Below the pieces are notes generated by a model. It searched no databases and had not been told where the DNA came from. It was given only the letters and a program-made list of their open reading frames with translations. A DNA stretch of 64,000 nt from assembly GCA_032622095.1 (NCBI GenBank), contig CP136062.1:19163739-19227738 (forward strand), in the 5' to 3' direction. Shown piece by piece: positions 34,900-46,050 of the stretch. Source of the DNA: Siphonodentalium dalli (lineage: Eukaryota > Mollusca > Scaphopoda > Gadilida > Siphonodentaliidae). Both the position numbers and the translations under genes were made by a program. Position 1 is the stretch's first letter; every line of letters starts with the position of its first letter.

Positions 34900-36504
34900 G
34901 TCGTCTGACATGCAAGAATGCTAGTTGATTATCTGCTATTTAATTACACGATGATGACACATATTGTAAATTTTCAAGTGAGATACCAAAATACTCTAAC
35001 CAGTGATGTCCACTGTGCTCTGTATTTTGAACTCTTAATGGGAGATGGGCCAAAAAACTATCATCATATAAATCTAGAGAACAATATAAATGTTCCCAAC
35101 GTATCTCATAGCATGTCTACAAATCGTGTATTTCCCATCAATAGCTGGAGCAGTGACAAGGAAATACACTTTGTACAAAACATAGATGAATCGCTCGTAA
35201 CTCAGTTTGCCGAACACCTTGAGACACTGAAAGTCAAGGCTACTATAACTGAGAACGATATAACAGATGCCAATTGCAACCTGAAACAAATTTATCGAAA
35301 TGCCGCAATTTCCGCGTTGGGTACCCGGCCAAGGAAACAAATCAAACCGAAAAACAAATCGAATACGAAACCGTGGTTTTCGAAAGATTGTAATAATATC
35401 AGAAAACAATATCGCACCACACTGAAACGTTATCAGCGTAGCCGCACAGAAGCGAACAGAATAGATCTGACCAACATACGAAATGCATATAAAAATAAAA
35501 TAAAAAGGTGCAGAGCAAACTATAATATGACATTGCAGGACAATATTTTAAATTTGAAACGCACGAACGCTCGCGACTACTGGAAGTTAGTTGGAAAGAA
35601 GCGCGCAAATACTCAACCTGTGGAATCGCCCACAATTAACCAATTTTATAATCATTTTGCAGAAACAAATTCAACAAAGTAGATCACAGTTATGATGAAT
35701 ATCTCCCGTACATGGTATATGTCTCATCTGGACCGTGACATTGAACTCCAAGAGATCGATAACGCGCTACGCAGCTTGAAATTCGGTAAGGCCAGTGGAA
35801 TAGATGAAATTAAAAATGAATACATTAAAATGGCTTCTGGAAAACTAAGGACTCATCTTCAGACATATTTTAACCTGATTCTAAAAAGCGGTATTGTACC
35901 AGACGACTGGGGAATTGGTATTATTCAGCCGATACTTAAATCAAATGACCCGAAAAAGCCAAATAACTATCGACCAATCACTCTAGTAAGTTGTATATCA
36001 AAGGTGTTCACATCTATTTTGAGCGAACGTATCCAAAGCTTCCTAGAAACCAACATACTATTAGAAGAAAATCAAGCTGGATTTAGAAAAAATTATTCGA
36101 CACTGGATCATATATTCTCATTAAATAGTCTTATTGACCTTGTTAAAGCCCGCAAGCGTAGCTTATATTGTGCTTTCATCGATTTATCGAAGGCTTTCGA
36201 TCGGGTCTGGCGTATAGGACTGTGGAGAAAACTCTTTCATATTGGAATAGAAGGTAGGATTCTAAACGTGATAATAAATATGTATAAGAACATAAAGTCT
36301 TGTGTTGCACATAATGGTGTTATATCAGCATTATTTCCATGCGAAACGGGCGTCCGACAGGGTGTTAATCTTTCCCCGCTCCTTTTTTCCATATACATGT
36401 ACACAAACGACTTAGAAATGTATTTACGCAAAAACGAAAATTGCGGTATAGTTCTAACAGACGTGCCTTGTGGTTCGAGCCTTCATTACTTGAAATTGTT
36501 CTCC

Positions 36505-36507
<3 letters not shown>
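34900..36507 (+). pseudogene. LINE fragment: endonuclease end, linker and reverse-transcriptase core up to motif B
   Basis: Two frames (34918-35682, 35692-36507) read on: a degraded endonuclease end with LTSDVHCALYFEL; a linker with KPWFSKDCNNIRKQYRTTLK and KRCRANYN; then RT blocks ALRSLKFGKASGIDEIKNEY, NYRPITLVSCISKVF, QAGFRKNYSTLDHI, motif A CAFIDLSKAFDRVW and motif B GVRQGVNLSPLLFSIY. The sequence breaks at the GA microsatellite just before the expected YADD. A stop and frame slip separate the two frames near 35683. Non-functional. Confidence 0.88.
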
Positions 36508-36650
<143 letters not shown>

Positions 36651-36871
36651 ACAATATTTAAAGACACATGTATCCCATGCAGGTGAAGTTAGTCAAATAC
36701 TAAAATGTAAATGAATTCAGTCCTATGGTTTAATACTCTTTTATTATTTGTTTTTTATTTCTAATTCAGACCACTGGCCACTGTATGTTTATTTAAGCAC
36801 TGGAATCTAAATCTAAGTGCCACACATTTATTGGAAACATATACTGATAGTGCTGTTCATATGCGGTGTAT

Positions 36872-37259
36872 TTAAAGGTACTCAATCCGATTCGATGGTC
36901 CCCATATCATCAGATTCCAACAACAACAAATGGTTTTTAAGTGCCGCTTCAGTTATCAGAATCGACCAATTGCCAAAAAATAATGCTAACCACAGTCAAC
37001 AATAGTATACAGTTGCCGAAAACCTGTTATTTATCAACATTTTGATCAACGAACTTTTTCCGGTTTGTCAAAGATCTGACACAAAAACGCCACGTGATTT
37101 TAGAGTTATCCATCTTCATCCGCAATTTGGTCAGAGAAATTCCTCTCGTCGACTGTTTACTGGGCCACATAAAATTAAAATAATAGATATCAAACATTTT
37201 TACTCCCAAAGCCAAGGAAAGGTAATTTGCTAGCGTTAATTCGGATTTAGTACCTTTAA
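36872..37259. mobile_element. TTAA MITE, AGGTACTCAATCCGA family (copy 1)
   Basis: TTAA (36872-36875), then AGGTACTCAATCCGATTCG; right end TTCGGATTTAGTACCT, then TTAA (37256-37259). It contains 'catatcatcagattccaac'. Other copies are at 41379-41843, 42497-42927 and 40005-40367. Confidence 0.88.
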
Positions 37260-37521
37260 TTCTATATAGCGTTATGATGAAGCTGAAATTTCACTAATTT
37301 ACAAGTTGGAATTTTAGTAGTTTTCTGTGATGATCTTTCCGCTTATTTTCTTAGTTTTACAGCTGAGATTTATGCCACAGATCTATTTGTAAAAGATTAG
37401 TTTTTATTCGTTTTATGCTTAAAAGAAATTATTTTATGACAATTATTCTTGTTTATATTATAATTACCTTCTCTTTTCGTTGAGTTGAACTAATAGTCAG
37501 ATTCATAACTGTTCCTATCTG

Positions 37522-38376
37522 TTAGGGTGGATACACACATGCATGTAGTTTCTGCGTGTAAAATACATGTATTACAAATATTTTACATGGCCACATCAAT
37601 AATTGACAACATTAAGCACCTGTGCGCGAGTGGTTCCTTATTAACAGGCCAGACAAGTGAGTAGTGATGAGCGATGTCAAACTGTCTGCTATCAGGACAT
37701 TTAAGGCCAGTCCAAAATATGTCTTCTCTTACGGATGCGGAAATTTGTCAAGTTTGTGTGATATCTGGCATTTTATTAATGCACGAACAGCAGAATCGAC
37801 ACGTATAGCATATACAGACTTGGTGTAGAACATGTTCGACCGTGATACTTGTTTTGGCGTGGGATCTCGAAAGCTTCCAATAGCTAAGGGACTTAGTTGA
37901 ATGTATCTGTCGTAACAATCTGGGCAAGAAGGTACAATATAATGTGTTTTACTTAAATAGCTCAGAGTTAGCCACCCCGTCTGGTAGCTTTCGAGATCAT
38001 ATATAGCCCCAAGTCGGGTTTCATATATAGCCCCAAGTCGGGTTTCATATATAGCCCCAAGTCGGGGAAATCCTGATCCACCACTGCATCAAGAGAAGAT
38101 ACACCACACCATCAAGAGAAGACTGGTAATTATTTAAATGGAACATCCACCACATGGGTTATCCCACGAACAACTATTTTAAGTGGCCTGGAGACTCGGT
38201 CCAAGATAGCGGTTTCTCCACATTCCGACTTAATTGGAACAAAAACTCAGTGCGGTCAACACGTCGGTAATGATTTGATTGTCAGTGGAAACATATTACA
38301 TTGTCTGTATGATTCATGCAAAACGCCAAATACACGATAATTACAGAGATTACATGCATGTGTATATCCACCCTTA
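37522..38376. mobile_element. TTA-flanked DNA element with GGGTGGATACACAC ends (PIF/Harbinger-like)
   Basis: TTA (37522-37524), then GGGTGGATACACACATGCAT; right end ATGCATGTGTATATCCACCC, then TTA (38374-38376). The 849-bp interior has no coding capacity. A 24-bp unit (TCATATATAGCCCCAAGTCG + GGTT) is present three times at 37997-38066. The TTA duplication is the usual PIF/Harbinger signature. Confidence 0.75.
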
Positions 38377-38710
38377 CAGGTTGTATGTGTGATCTGTTCA
38401 ATTTTATATGATAGTGATTGTTTATGATTTTTGTCCATGAGTTTTAAGTGTGATAGTAATTTACAACAAGGTATCAAGTATTGACTGTTTGCAAGTAATG
38501 TGGATGTTAACTAACATTATTCCTAGGTTTTAAGACTAGAAGAGTTAAAATAAATAGAGGAAATTTTGAGTTGCGAAAAAAATTGCTTTTGGTACCTCTT
38601 GACCACCACCACCCAATCATACGTGCCTAGAAAAAACTTTTTGAAAATCCCACCCACTCCCCTCTATGCTTGCTAAAAGTTCTCGCTCTATAATCTTATT
38701 GACAGAATGG

Positions 38711-39038
38711 AGCTTTCGGTATCACATACAGCCCCTGCGTCGGGGAAATCCTGATCCGCCACTGCTATAATTATCAAGAGAGGACTGGTAATTTTTGTAA
38801 TAGACCGTCCACCACATGGGTTATCTCACGAACAGTTATCTTAAGTGGCCAGGCGACTCGGTCCAAGATAGCGGATTCTCTACACTCCGACTTAATTGGA
38901 ACTAGAACTCAGTGCGGTCAGCACGTCGGCAATGATTGGGCTATCAGTGCGCACATATTACAGTGTCTGTATGAACCATGTAACACGCCAAATACACGAT
39001 AATTGCAGAGATTACATGCATGTGTGTATCCACCCTTA
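38711..39038. mobile_element. Second, 5'-truncated copy of the TTA-flanked element
   Basis: It matches 37986-38376 in direct orientation ('ggggaaatcctgatcc', 'actcggtccaagatagcgg', 'gccaaatacacgataatt'), with only one copy of the 24-bp unit, and ends CCACCC then TTA (39036-39038). Confidence 0.8.
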
Positions 39039-39665
39039 GACTTTTGTGTTGATAAAATAATCGGAGAACCAAATCACACCGTTTTGCATTATAGTTATTT
39101 GGGTCTAGAGGGACTTTGTGATGGTTAGAGCACAATAATTGTTCTTTACCATAATCAATTGAGTCGACGGCGAGATTTGTTCTGGTAAAGAACTATTCGC
39201 GTGTTCCGACCGACAATTAATGCCACATAATGCAAACAACTGGAAATGTGCCGTTGAGCGTATTTTGACCACGACGCATAATCCGTGCGCTGGCCGCGGT
39301 TGGACACAACAGCCGGTTAGCCACGCCCATCAACGTGATTAACATGCTCTGATAGACGTTGAATGTGAATAGATATGTCCGAAACAACACGGACTGGTCC
39401 CACTTTGAAGCGCCCGTACGATTTGTCTGTTATGAGTCACGTGTGCCTAACAATATGATAACACTGAACTATTCCTTCGCCAGCCTTGGGAATTGGTGTG
39501 CTTTACCAAAAATCAGGTAACGATTGCAACGATGGGATTGTGCTCTAACCAAACTTAAGGTACGAAATAACACAAATTGTTTCGATAATTTTATATCCGT
39601 TCGGTTAGTATTTATATTAATAGCGCAGAAGTCCAGGAAATGTGGGTAAAATGTCGCCGGTAGCA
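39039..39665. repeat. Dispersed repeat interrupted by a MITE
   Basis: The outer parts 39039-39122 ('gttgataaaataatcggaga', 'ccaaatcacaccgtttt') and 39551-39665 ('aaacttaaggtacgaaa', 'cgcagaagtcca') match the uninterrupted copy at 54857-55085. The middle is the inserted element. Confidence 0.75.
39123..39550. mobile_element. MITE with GGTTAGAGCACAAT inverted repeats, proven by an empty site
   Basis: The left end GGTTAGAGCACAAT and right end ATTGTGCTCTAACC flank 400 bp of non-coding sequence, with a second pairing block TTCTTTACCA/TGGTAAAG. At 54940-54960 the homologous locus reads 'gggactttccaaacttaagg' without the insert. Confidence 0.75.
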
Positions 39666-39673
39666 TATTATTC

Positions 39674-40010
39674 CGAATTAACGCTCCTAAAATTTAAACT
39701 AAATACTATTTATTTGGCTTAAAGACACGTAACTCGAATTAACGCTCCTAAATTGCTATTTATTTGGCTTAAAGACACGTAACACGAATTAACGCTCATA
39801 AATTGCTATTTATTTGGCATAAAGACACGTAACCCGAATTAACGCTCCTAAATTGCTATTTATTTGGCTTAAAGACACGTAACCCGAATTATCGCTCCTA
39901 AATTGCTATTTATTTGGCTTAAAGACACGTAACCCGAATTAACGCTCCTAAATTGCTATTTATTTGGCTTAAAGACACGTAACCCGAATTAACGCTCCTA
40001 AATTATCGTA
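39674..40010. repeat. 50-bp tandem array (about 6.5 copies)
   Basis: The unit starts CGAATTAACGCTCCTAAATT and continues through 'tatttatttggctt' to 'aaagacacgtaac'. Unit starts: 39674, then 39735, 39785, 39835, 39885, 39935, 39985. The first unit has an 11-bp insertion. The first half of the unit matches the subterminal sequence of the AGGTACTC TTAA MITE. Confidence 0.93.
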
Positions 40011-40367
40011 TTTCTTTGGCGTTGTGGGTAAAAACATATTACATTCGAGTGGAGCAACCCACCCAATGAAGTTCAGAGTTATCAGATATCGATTTTTGAA
40101 ATCGTTTATTTTTTACCACCTGGAATATTTGGTGGCCAAGCAAATATTCGACGAGCCGACCGATACACTCTCGATACCAAATTGCGTTGAACAAAATGTT
40201 GATATATAACATGTTTTGGAAATGTTATACTAAAGTTGACAGTGGTTAGCATTATATTTTGTTAATTAACCGATTCTGACAACTAAAGAGTCTTTTGAAG
40301 AAATGTTGTGTCGTTGTTGGAATCTGGTGATACGGGGACCATATATAGTCGAAGTGTGTACCTTTAA
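40005..40367. mobile_element. TTAA MITE, AGGTACTC family (inverted copy, left end fused to the 50-bp array)
   Basis: It shares 'ttcagagttatcagatatcg', 'atttttgaaat' and 'gttgttggaatctg' with the copies at 41379-41843 and 36872-37259, and ends GTGTACCT then TTAA (40364-40367). The opposite end merges into the last 50-bp unit instead of a normal terminus. Confidence 0.75.
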
Positions 40368-41051
40368 ATTAATTATTATAAAGCAATAAGATTTTTCTTA
40401 CCACTTTTCTTCAGAAGAAAACTGACGAGCACACCATACAGAATCAAACACTTTCCTCGTGGATACGCCATCACCGCTCAGGTATAACAATCGGCTTAAA
40501 TTTTGTTCAAGAAATAACAGAAACAAACTTGTTTTAAATGATAGAACGTATCTGTCCTTAGCTAACCGCAACACTAGTACTGGCGGAGTGTTATCGCGTG
40601 ATTAAACACGACCGGTCACACCACGCTCTTGTCCCTGTGTTCTGTTAATATATAAATAATTTTCATCTGTGTCATACCCTTATACTCTTTGTAATGAAGT
40701 CTTAATTGCCCCTAATTATTTCTCACAAACTTCGACGATGGGAAGGCAGCGGGAAAACTGAATCGATGATCGGAAGGAAGCGGGATAAACTCATTTCGTT
40801 TCACTAAAATGGGCGATTGTTCAATAATAGACATTAAGTATAATAATAGGCATTTGAATTAGCAACAGGCATCATGCGAGATAGATCATGCCATGAATCT
40901 CTATTCTGGCTAACGCCCGTAGAGATCATATTTCACCAGTACAAAACCTTGGAACTTTTTGAAGTTTTGACAGGGAACCTTATGAAGTCGAAAAATAACG
41001 CGGGGAATATATTTCCTAGTTATTATCTGTTCCTTAATAAGCAATGTACGT
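40368..41051. other. No recognised feature
   Basis: AT-rich; no repeats or coding motifs recognised, only short open frames. Confidence 0.35.
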
Positions 41052-41092
41052 CACTGCTGGTGAACACTGCTGGTGAACACTGCTGGTGAAGG
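41052..41092. repeat. 13-bp tandem repeat, three copies
   Basis: CACTGCTGGTGAA at 41052, 41065 and 41078. Confidence 0.9.
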
Positions 41093-41230
41093 TCCCAACT
41101 CGAACTTTAAGCGATTTTACTTTGCGTCGCTTGCAATTATGGAATTTCTCCTGGTTAATTAATTCATTGTCTATCGATGTCGGCTCACAAATACCACGGA
41201 AAAGCATGCACTTTTGAATTGGGACATTCA

Positions 41231-41340
41231 CCTACCTTACTCGTATTTAAATTCGCGCAGTACTATTTTTCGCTCAGTTTTGAATTCGCGCACTTTGAAT
41301 TCGCGCACATGCTGCGCAAATTCAAAACTGACAAAAATAT
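41231..41340 (+). repeat. Inverted-repeat partner with palindromic 'AATTCGCGCA' blocks
   Basis: 'ccttactcgtatttaaattc' then GCGCAGTACTATTTTT; the reverse complement is at 42395-42482. Repeated AATTCGCGCAC blocks make the segment itself self-pairing. The two copies bracket about 1.2 kb that includes the TTAA MITE at 41379-41843 and may be the ends of a larger element. Confidence 0.6.
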
Positions 41341-41378
41341 TTTCGTAAAATGCTTGGATTTGATGACAGTTTCATATC

Positions 41379-41843
41379 TTAAAGGTACTCAATCCGATCA
41401 GAGGGTCCCCATCTCAAAAGATTCCAACAACAACAATCCGATCAGAGGGTCCTATATTACTATTTCTTTGGCTTTTGGGGTAAAAAATATTTGATTCGAG
41501 TCGAGGAACCCATCAAACAAAGCTCAGAGTTATTAGATATTGATTTTTGAAATTTGTTATTTTCTCGAGATGAGTACTAATAATTGCCTTCAACTTCGTT
41601 ATATGCTCGAGATGTGTACACCAAAACACTATTCAAACAGACAAGGATGGATAACTCTAAAATTTTGACTGTGTTCTGGGACAGAAAGTATTCCCGATAA
41701 TGAAAAATAATAGATTTCTAAAATCGATATCTAAAATATCTGAGCTTTGATGGGTGGCTTCCTCGACTCGAATCAAATTTTTTGACCCCCGAAGCCATTG
41801 AAATAGTAATTGAGAGGAGTTTTATCGGATTGAGTACCTTTAA
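41379..41843. mobile_element. TTAA MITE, AGGTACTC family (copy 2)
   Basis: TTAA (41379-41382), then AGGTACTCAATCCGATC; right end ATCGGATTGAGTACCT, then TTAA (41840-41843). The 457-bp interior includes long internal inverted repeats ('gattcgagtcgaggaaccca', 'tcctcgactcgaatc'). Confidence 0.9.
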
Positions 41844-42394
41844 TCGTTAATGAAGATACGTATGCACATTAAACACCATCACGGTGGCTTTACATCATGT
41901 ATAATTTAACATAACTGCATCATCAATGTCTTGTGAAGACGGATGTTTATACGCTCCAAATAATTATTCTGATATTGAAATAGTTATAAACATAATTGAA
42001 ATGAACTCGAAAAAAGTAAAACCACAACGGCGAATAGAAGGCTTACATAAGAAAAAAATAAAAACTTGGCTATGGGTTGTGTTGACATAACTAACTCAGA
42101 CTGTTCGGTCATGGTGTAGTACCAGTATTGTGAATAGGGGGACGTGCTTTCGTGCATCTTCAGTCTGCAATATTTATTACAAGTATTTCAACAGCAATTC
42201 TGTCACCATGATTTGTTGCTATATACTTACGACATACATATCAGTAATGGTTTTGATGTTGGTTGCCCGCATGTAAATAATAGTCATACAAGCCTAATAT
42301 TCGGTCCAACCTTCCGTAAAGTATATAAATGTACACGTAACTCGTCAACATATAGCCATCTTGTTTCATGGTGGTTTGGTATAAACTTAGGAGT

Positions 42395-42482
42395 CGTACT
42401 ATTTTTCGCTCAGTTTTAAATTCGCGCACCAACGGGTGCGCAAAAATAGTACTGCGCGAATTTAAATACAAGTAAGGTATAT
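42395..42482 (-). repeat. Inverted-repeat partner of 41231-41340
   Basis: Contains GTACTATTTTTCGCTCAG and GCGCAAAAATAGTAC around 'gcgcaccaacgggtgcgc', a local palindrome. Confidence 0.6.
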
Positions 42483-42496
42483 AGTGAAGTACATTA

Positions 42497-42927
42497 TTAA
42501 AGATACTCTATCCAATTCGATGGTCCCCATATCATCAGATTCCAACAACAACATTTTTTAAAATGCCGCTTCAGTTATCATAATCGATTAATTGCCAAAA
42601 ATAATTATAACCACATTCAACTATAGTAAAAAATTGCCCAAACCCTGTTAGTTATCAACATTTTGGTCAACGAAAATTTTGCCGGTTTGTCTAACACAAA
42701 AAAGCCACTTGATTTTAGAGTTATCCATCTTCATCCGTAATTTGGTCAGAGAAATTCCTCTAGTCGACTGTTTACTGGGCCACTTAAAATTAAAATAATA
42801 TATTCCAAATATACCGATATCTGATTACTCTGAGCTTTGATGGGTGGGTTCCTCGACTCGATTCAAATATTTGTTAACCCCGAAGCCAAGGAAATACTAT
42901 TTTGCGAGCGTTAATTCGGATTGAGTA
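42497..42927. mobile_element. TTAA MITE, AGGTACTC family (copy 3, right end lost)
   Basis: TTAA (42497-42500), then AGATACTCTATCCAATTCG; the interior matches copy 1 ('catatcatcagattccaac'). The right side reads 'ttcggattgagta' and stops at about 42927 without TTAA, running directly into the 38-bp satellite. Confidence 0.8.
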
Positions 42928-42935
42928 TGACGGTC

Positions 42936-43594
42936 CGGTTATAAATCGGGGGAAAATACCAAGTATGTGTTCAAATAAATCGGGTGGGGGGTGAATACCA
43001 AGTATGTGTTCAAATAAATCGGGTGGGGGTGAATACCAAGTATGTGTTCAAATAAATCGGGTGGGGGGTGAATACCAAGTATGTGTTCAAATAAATCGGG
43101 TGGGGGTGAATACCAAGTATGTGTTATAAATCGAGTGGAGGTGAATACCAAGTATGTGTTCAAATAAATCGGGTGGGGGGAATACCAAGCATGTGTTCAA
43201 ATAAATCGGGTGGGGTGAATACCAAGTATGTGTTCAAATAAATCGGGTGGGGGTGAATACCAAGTATGTGTTCAAATAAATCGGGGTGGGGGGTGAATAC
43301 CAAGTATGTGTTCAAATAAATCGGATGGGGTGGTGAATACCAAGTATGTGTTCAAATAAATCAGGGTGGGGGTGAATACCATGTATGCGTTCAAATAAAT
43401 CGGGTGGGGGTGAATACCAAGTATGTGTTCAAATAAATCGCGGTGGGGGTGAATACCAAGTATGCGTTCAAATAAATCGCGGTGGGGGTTAATACCAAGT
43501 ACGTGTTCAAATAAATCGGGAGGGGGTGAATACCAAGTATGTGTTCAAATAAATCGGGTGGGGGGTGAATACCAAGTATGTGTTCAAATAAATC
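42936..43594. repeat. ~38-bp satellite adjoining an assembly gap (about 17 copies)
   Basis: The unit is AATAAATCGGGTGGGGGTGA followed by 'ataccaagtatgtgttca'; the length of the G-run varies from copy to copy. It is cut by the gap, so the true array length is unknown. Confidence 0.93.
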
Positions 43595-43694
43595 NNNNNN
43601 NNNNNNNNNNNNNNNNNNNNNNNNNNNNNNNNNNNNNNNNNNNNNNNNNNNNNNNNNNNNNNNNNNNNNNNNNNNNNNNNNNNNNNNNNNNNNN
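43595..43694. other. Assembly gap of 100 N
   Basis: Exactly 100 unknown bases inside the satellite. The round number suggests a scaffold placeholder and not a measured size. Confidence 0.99.
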
Positions 43695-43904
43695 GTGTAT
43701 AATAATTACCATTCGGTCTAAAGTTATCTATAGTCTGAAATTTACTCCCACCCACCCCCCCCCCCCCCCCCCCAACACGTCCCATGTTGGAGCCATCTAA
43801 TCAGACAAATATATGATCACATAATTTATTTTAATATTTTACAAAAATAATGTATATAATGTATAAATATACAAGACATAACATCATCAAACCTTCAAAT
43901 AGTG

Positions 43905-44010
43905 TCTGTCATTTGCAGAATGAGGTCCCCAGAGGGTGAATTTAGTTACGCTATTCCACTGTGCGGGGCAGCATCACTAAAGTCACCCTCCGGGGACCTC
44001 AGTCTACATA
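43905..44010. mobile_element. Partial GAGGTCCC palindromic MITE
   Basis: AGAATGAGGTCCCCAGAGGG pairs with CCCTCCGGGGACCTCAGTCT around a loop; only one of the two hairpins of the full family is present. Confidence 0.75.
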
Positions 44011-44084
44011 TATCAAGCACACTATTTCAAGACATAACACCATGTGTGATAAGTTAACAATAAACCCTCAGATATGATACAATC

Positions 44085-44524
44085 CAGCCTGAGTTTAGTG
44101 TGCCTGTCATTAGCAGAATGAGGTCCACAGAGGTGAATTTAGTGACACTATCGCACACAGAAGGCTAGCATCACTAAATTAACCCACTGGGGACCTCATC
44201 TTCTCTGGAAAGTTTCTTTATTATCAAATTTCTATAGAAACTTCTTCACATAGGTTCTATTTCTTTTTTAGTTTAGTTTCTCTATATCCCCAAATTGGCA
44301 GACGACAAATTCCATAATCGAGGTTCCCAATGGGTGTACATCACAGTATTCACCATTTGGGAACTTTAATCTGAGTATATGTCTCCCATAGCAGATGAGG
44401 CCATGCAGAATGAGGTCCCAAGAGTGTGAATTTGGTGATGCTAGCCCACTATGCAGGTAGCATCACTAAATTCACCCTCTGGGGACCTCATTCTACAAAT
44501 GACAGGCACAATAAACTCAGGCTT
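44085..44524. mobile_element. GAGGTCCC palindromic MITE, full-length copy
   Basis: The left end is CAGCCTGAGTTTAGTG and the right end its reverse complement (CAATAAACTCAGGCTT). Three successive hairpins occur: GAGGTCC..GGACCTC (44120-44190), GAGGTTCCCAATGGG..TTTGGGAACTT (44325-44365) and GAGGTCC..GGACCTC (44420-44490). Another full copy is at 52547-53001. Confidence 0.85.
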
Positions 44525-44636
44525 GGATAAAATGTTGTGATGAATGTGTCAATGATGATGCAGCTCAACAACATATGTCAGAAGTACAAAAAATAAAGGT
44601 GGTTTACGGTGCAGACAGTTCACATTATCTAATAGG

Positions 44637-45013
44637 TTAACCCTTTACCCAACAAACCGGCCAAAACCGGCCCAATAAAGCTTCAACAGCCTAAAATATC
44701 TTCGGTCTGTCTCAATAGAACCATACAAATATGGATATCAATGGAACCGGCTCCTTGACCACATTGTGATGGTTACAGTTATGCCCTGTGCCAATGCATT
44801 CTCTTATATATGCGAGTCGACCATAGGTCGCCTCGCATATATAAGAGAATGCATTGGCCTAAAAAAAAAAAATTCTTACATTCTTTAACAATTTTATAAT
44901 TTTTAATGTGTTAAGCCAATGCATTCTCTTATATATGCGAGGCGACCTATGGTCGACTCGCATATATAAGAGAATGCATTGGTACAGGGCCGTTCTGTTG
45001 GGTAAAGGGTTAA
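44637..45013. mobile_element. TTAA MITE (CCCTTTACCCAACA ends) with two palindromic cores
   Basis: TTAA (44637-44640), then CCCTTTACCCAACAAACCGG; right end TGTTGGGTAAAGGG, then TTAA (45010-45013). TTAA plus CCC..GGG ends is the piggyBac signature. Cores at 44791-44857 and 44916-44982 have the usual T-rich spacer. A truncated inverted copy is at 49430-49735. Confidence 0.9.
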
Positions 45014-45112
45014 AGGATGAGGGGACGTCACTTGACCCGACCAGAATCACATGTTTACCATGAGAATAGGCAACTTGAAATTATTTGCTGCAAAATATGC
45101 ATTTTTTTTCAG

Positions 45113-45270
45113 AAGCCAAAATTGTTTTTTCGATTCACTTACCTTATCATCAATTTTATTTGCTGAATGGTAATAAATTTAGTGGAAGAATAGCAAATTT
45201 GATAACTATTTTAAATTCACATGTTAACAGTGAATCAGGAGACAAGAAATTTTGCAATGAAATTTTCAAG
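45113..45270 (+). CDS. Candidate exon of an unidentified protein-coding gene
   Basis: A 158-bp open segment is bordered by a strong acceptor (ATTTTTTTTCAG, ending 45112) and a donor (TTCAAG|GTAAAT at 45271). It encodes about 52 residues beginning (E)AKIVFSIHLPYHQFYL and ending GDKKFCNEIFK; it starts with two bases of a split codon and ends in phase 0. I do not recognise the family. Features in favour: splice borders, an even amino-acid mix and no similarity to the repeats around it. Against: no neighbouring exon was identified on the plus strand, and chance open segments of this size occur in AT-rich DNA. Confidence 0.4.
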
Positions 45271-45382
45271 GTAAATTTATTGTTTTTGTTATACAATTGC
45301 CATCTACAATGTTTTTTCTGCATCTGTTAAAGATCAGTCAACTTCTTTACAATTAATTGTAGATTTTAGATGGACAGAAATT

Positions 45383-45930
45383 ATGGGTAACTTTTCAGGA
45401 TTTAGTCGGAAATATGGCTTGTTGCCATTCACCGGAAAGCTCTCGGGGAGAGCTTTCCGATGAATGGCAACAAGCCATATTTCCGATGGGTAACTTTTCA
45501 GGATTTAGTCGGAAATATGGCTTGTTGCCATTCACCGGAAAGCTCTAGGGGAGAGCTTTCCGGTGAATGGCAACAAGCCATATTTCCGATGGGTAACTTT
45601 TCAGGATTTAGTCGGAAATATTGCTTGTTGCCATTCATCGGAAAGCTCTCGGGGAGAGCTTTCCGATAAAATCCTGAAAAGTTACCCATCGGAAATATGG
45701 CTTGTTGCCATTCACCGGAAAGCCCCTAGAGCTTTCCGGTGAATGGCAACAAGCCATATTTCCGATGGGTAACTTTTTAGGATTTAGTTGGAAATATGGC
45801 TTGTTGCCATTTATCGGAAAGCTCTCGGGGAGAGCTTTCCGATGAATGGCAACAAGCCATATTTCCTACTAAATCCTGAAAAGTTACCCATAATTCTGTT
45901 GTGGTTATGGAGTCAATTACTTAGGGCATA
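45383..45930. mobile_element. TA-type palindromic MITE expanded into a chain of five palindromes
   Basis: The segment 'ggaaatatggcttgttgcca' and its reverse complement alternate through five hairpins centred near 45445, 45550, 45655, 45728 and 45828, joined by 'gggtaacttttcaggattta' linkers. The right end 'gtggttatggagtcaattac' with GGGCATA matches the family's end at 58100-58131; the left end is degenerate. The single-hairpin form is at 57925-58132. Confidence 0.85.
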
Positions 45931-46050
45931 ACCGTACCACCTCATCACTCGCAATATTATAAACAAAGCGACTCATAGTCTTCAACATTTAATTAAGGCC
46001 TAGTAACTTTTCACTTAATTCTTCTTATCCTCATGATTAAAATAGCTGGA

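Noticed and set aside
36885-36925. Possible hammerhead ribozyme core (CTGATGA on the minus strand in the AGGTACTC MITE)
   Set aside because: The stem II-like segment is followed by CGAATC where GAAA is needed, and CTGATGA is not kept in the copies at 40330 and 41400.
43462-43800. Open frames across the gap
   Set aside because: They read through 100 unknown bases and a satellite, so they are meaningless.
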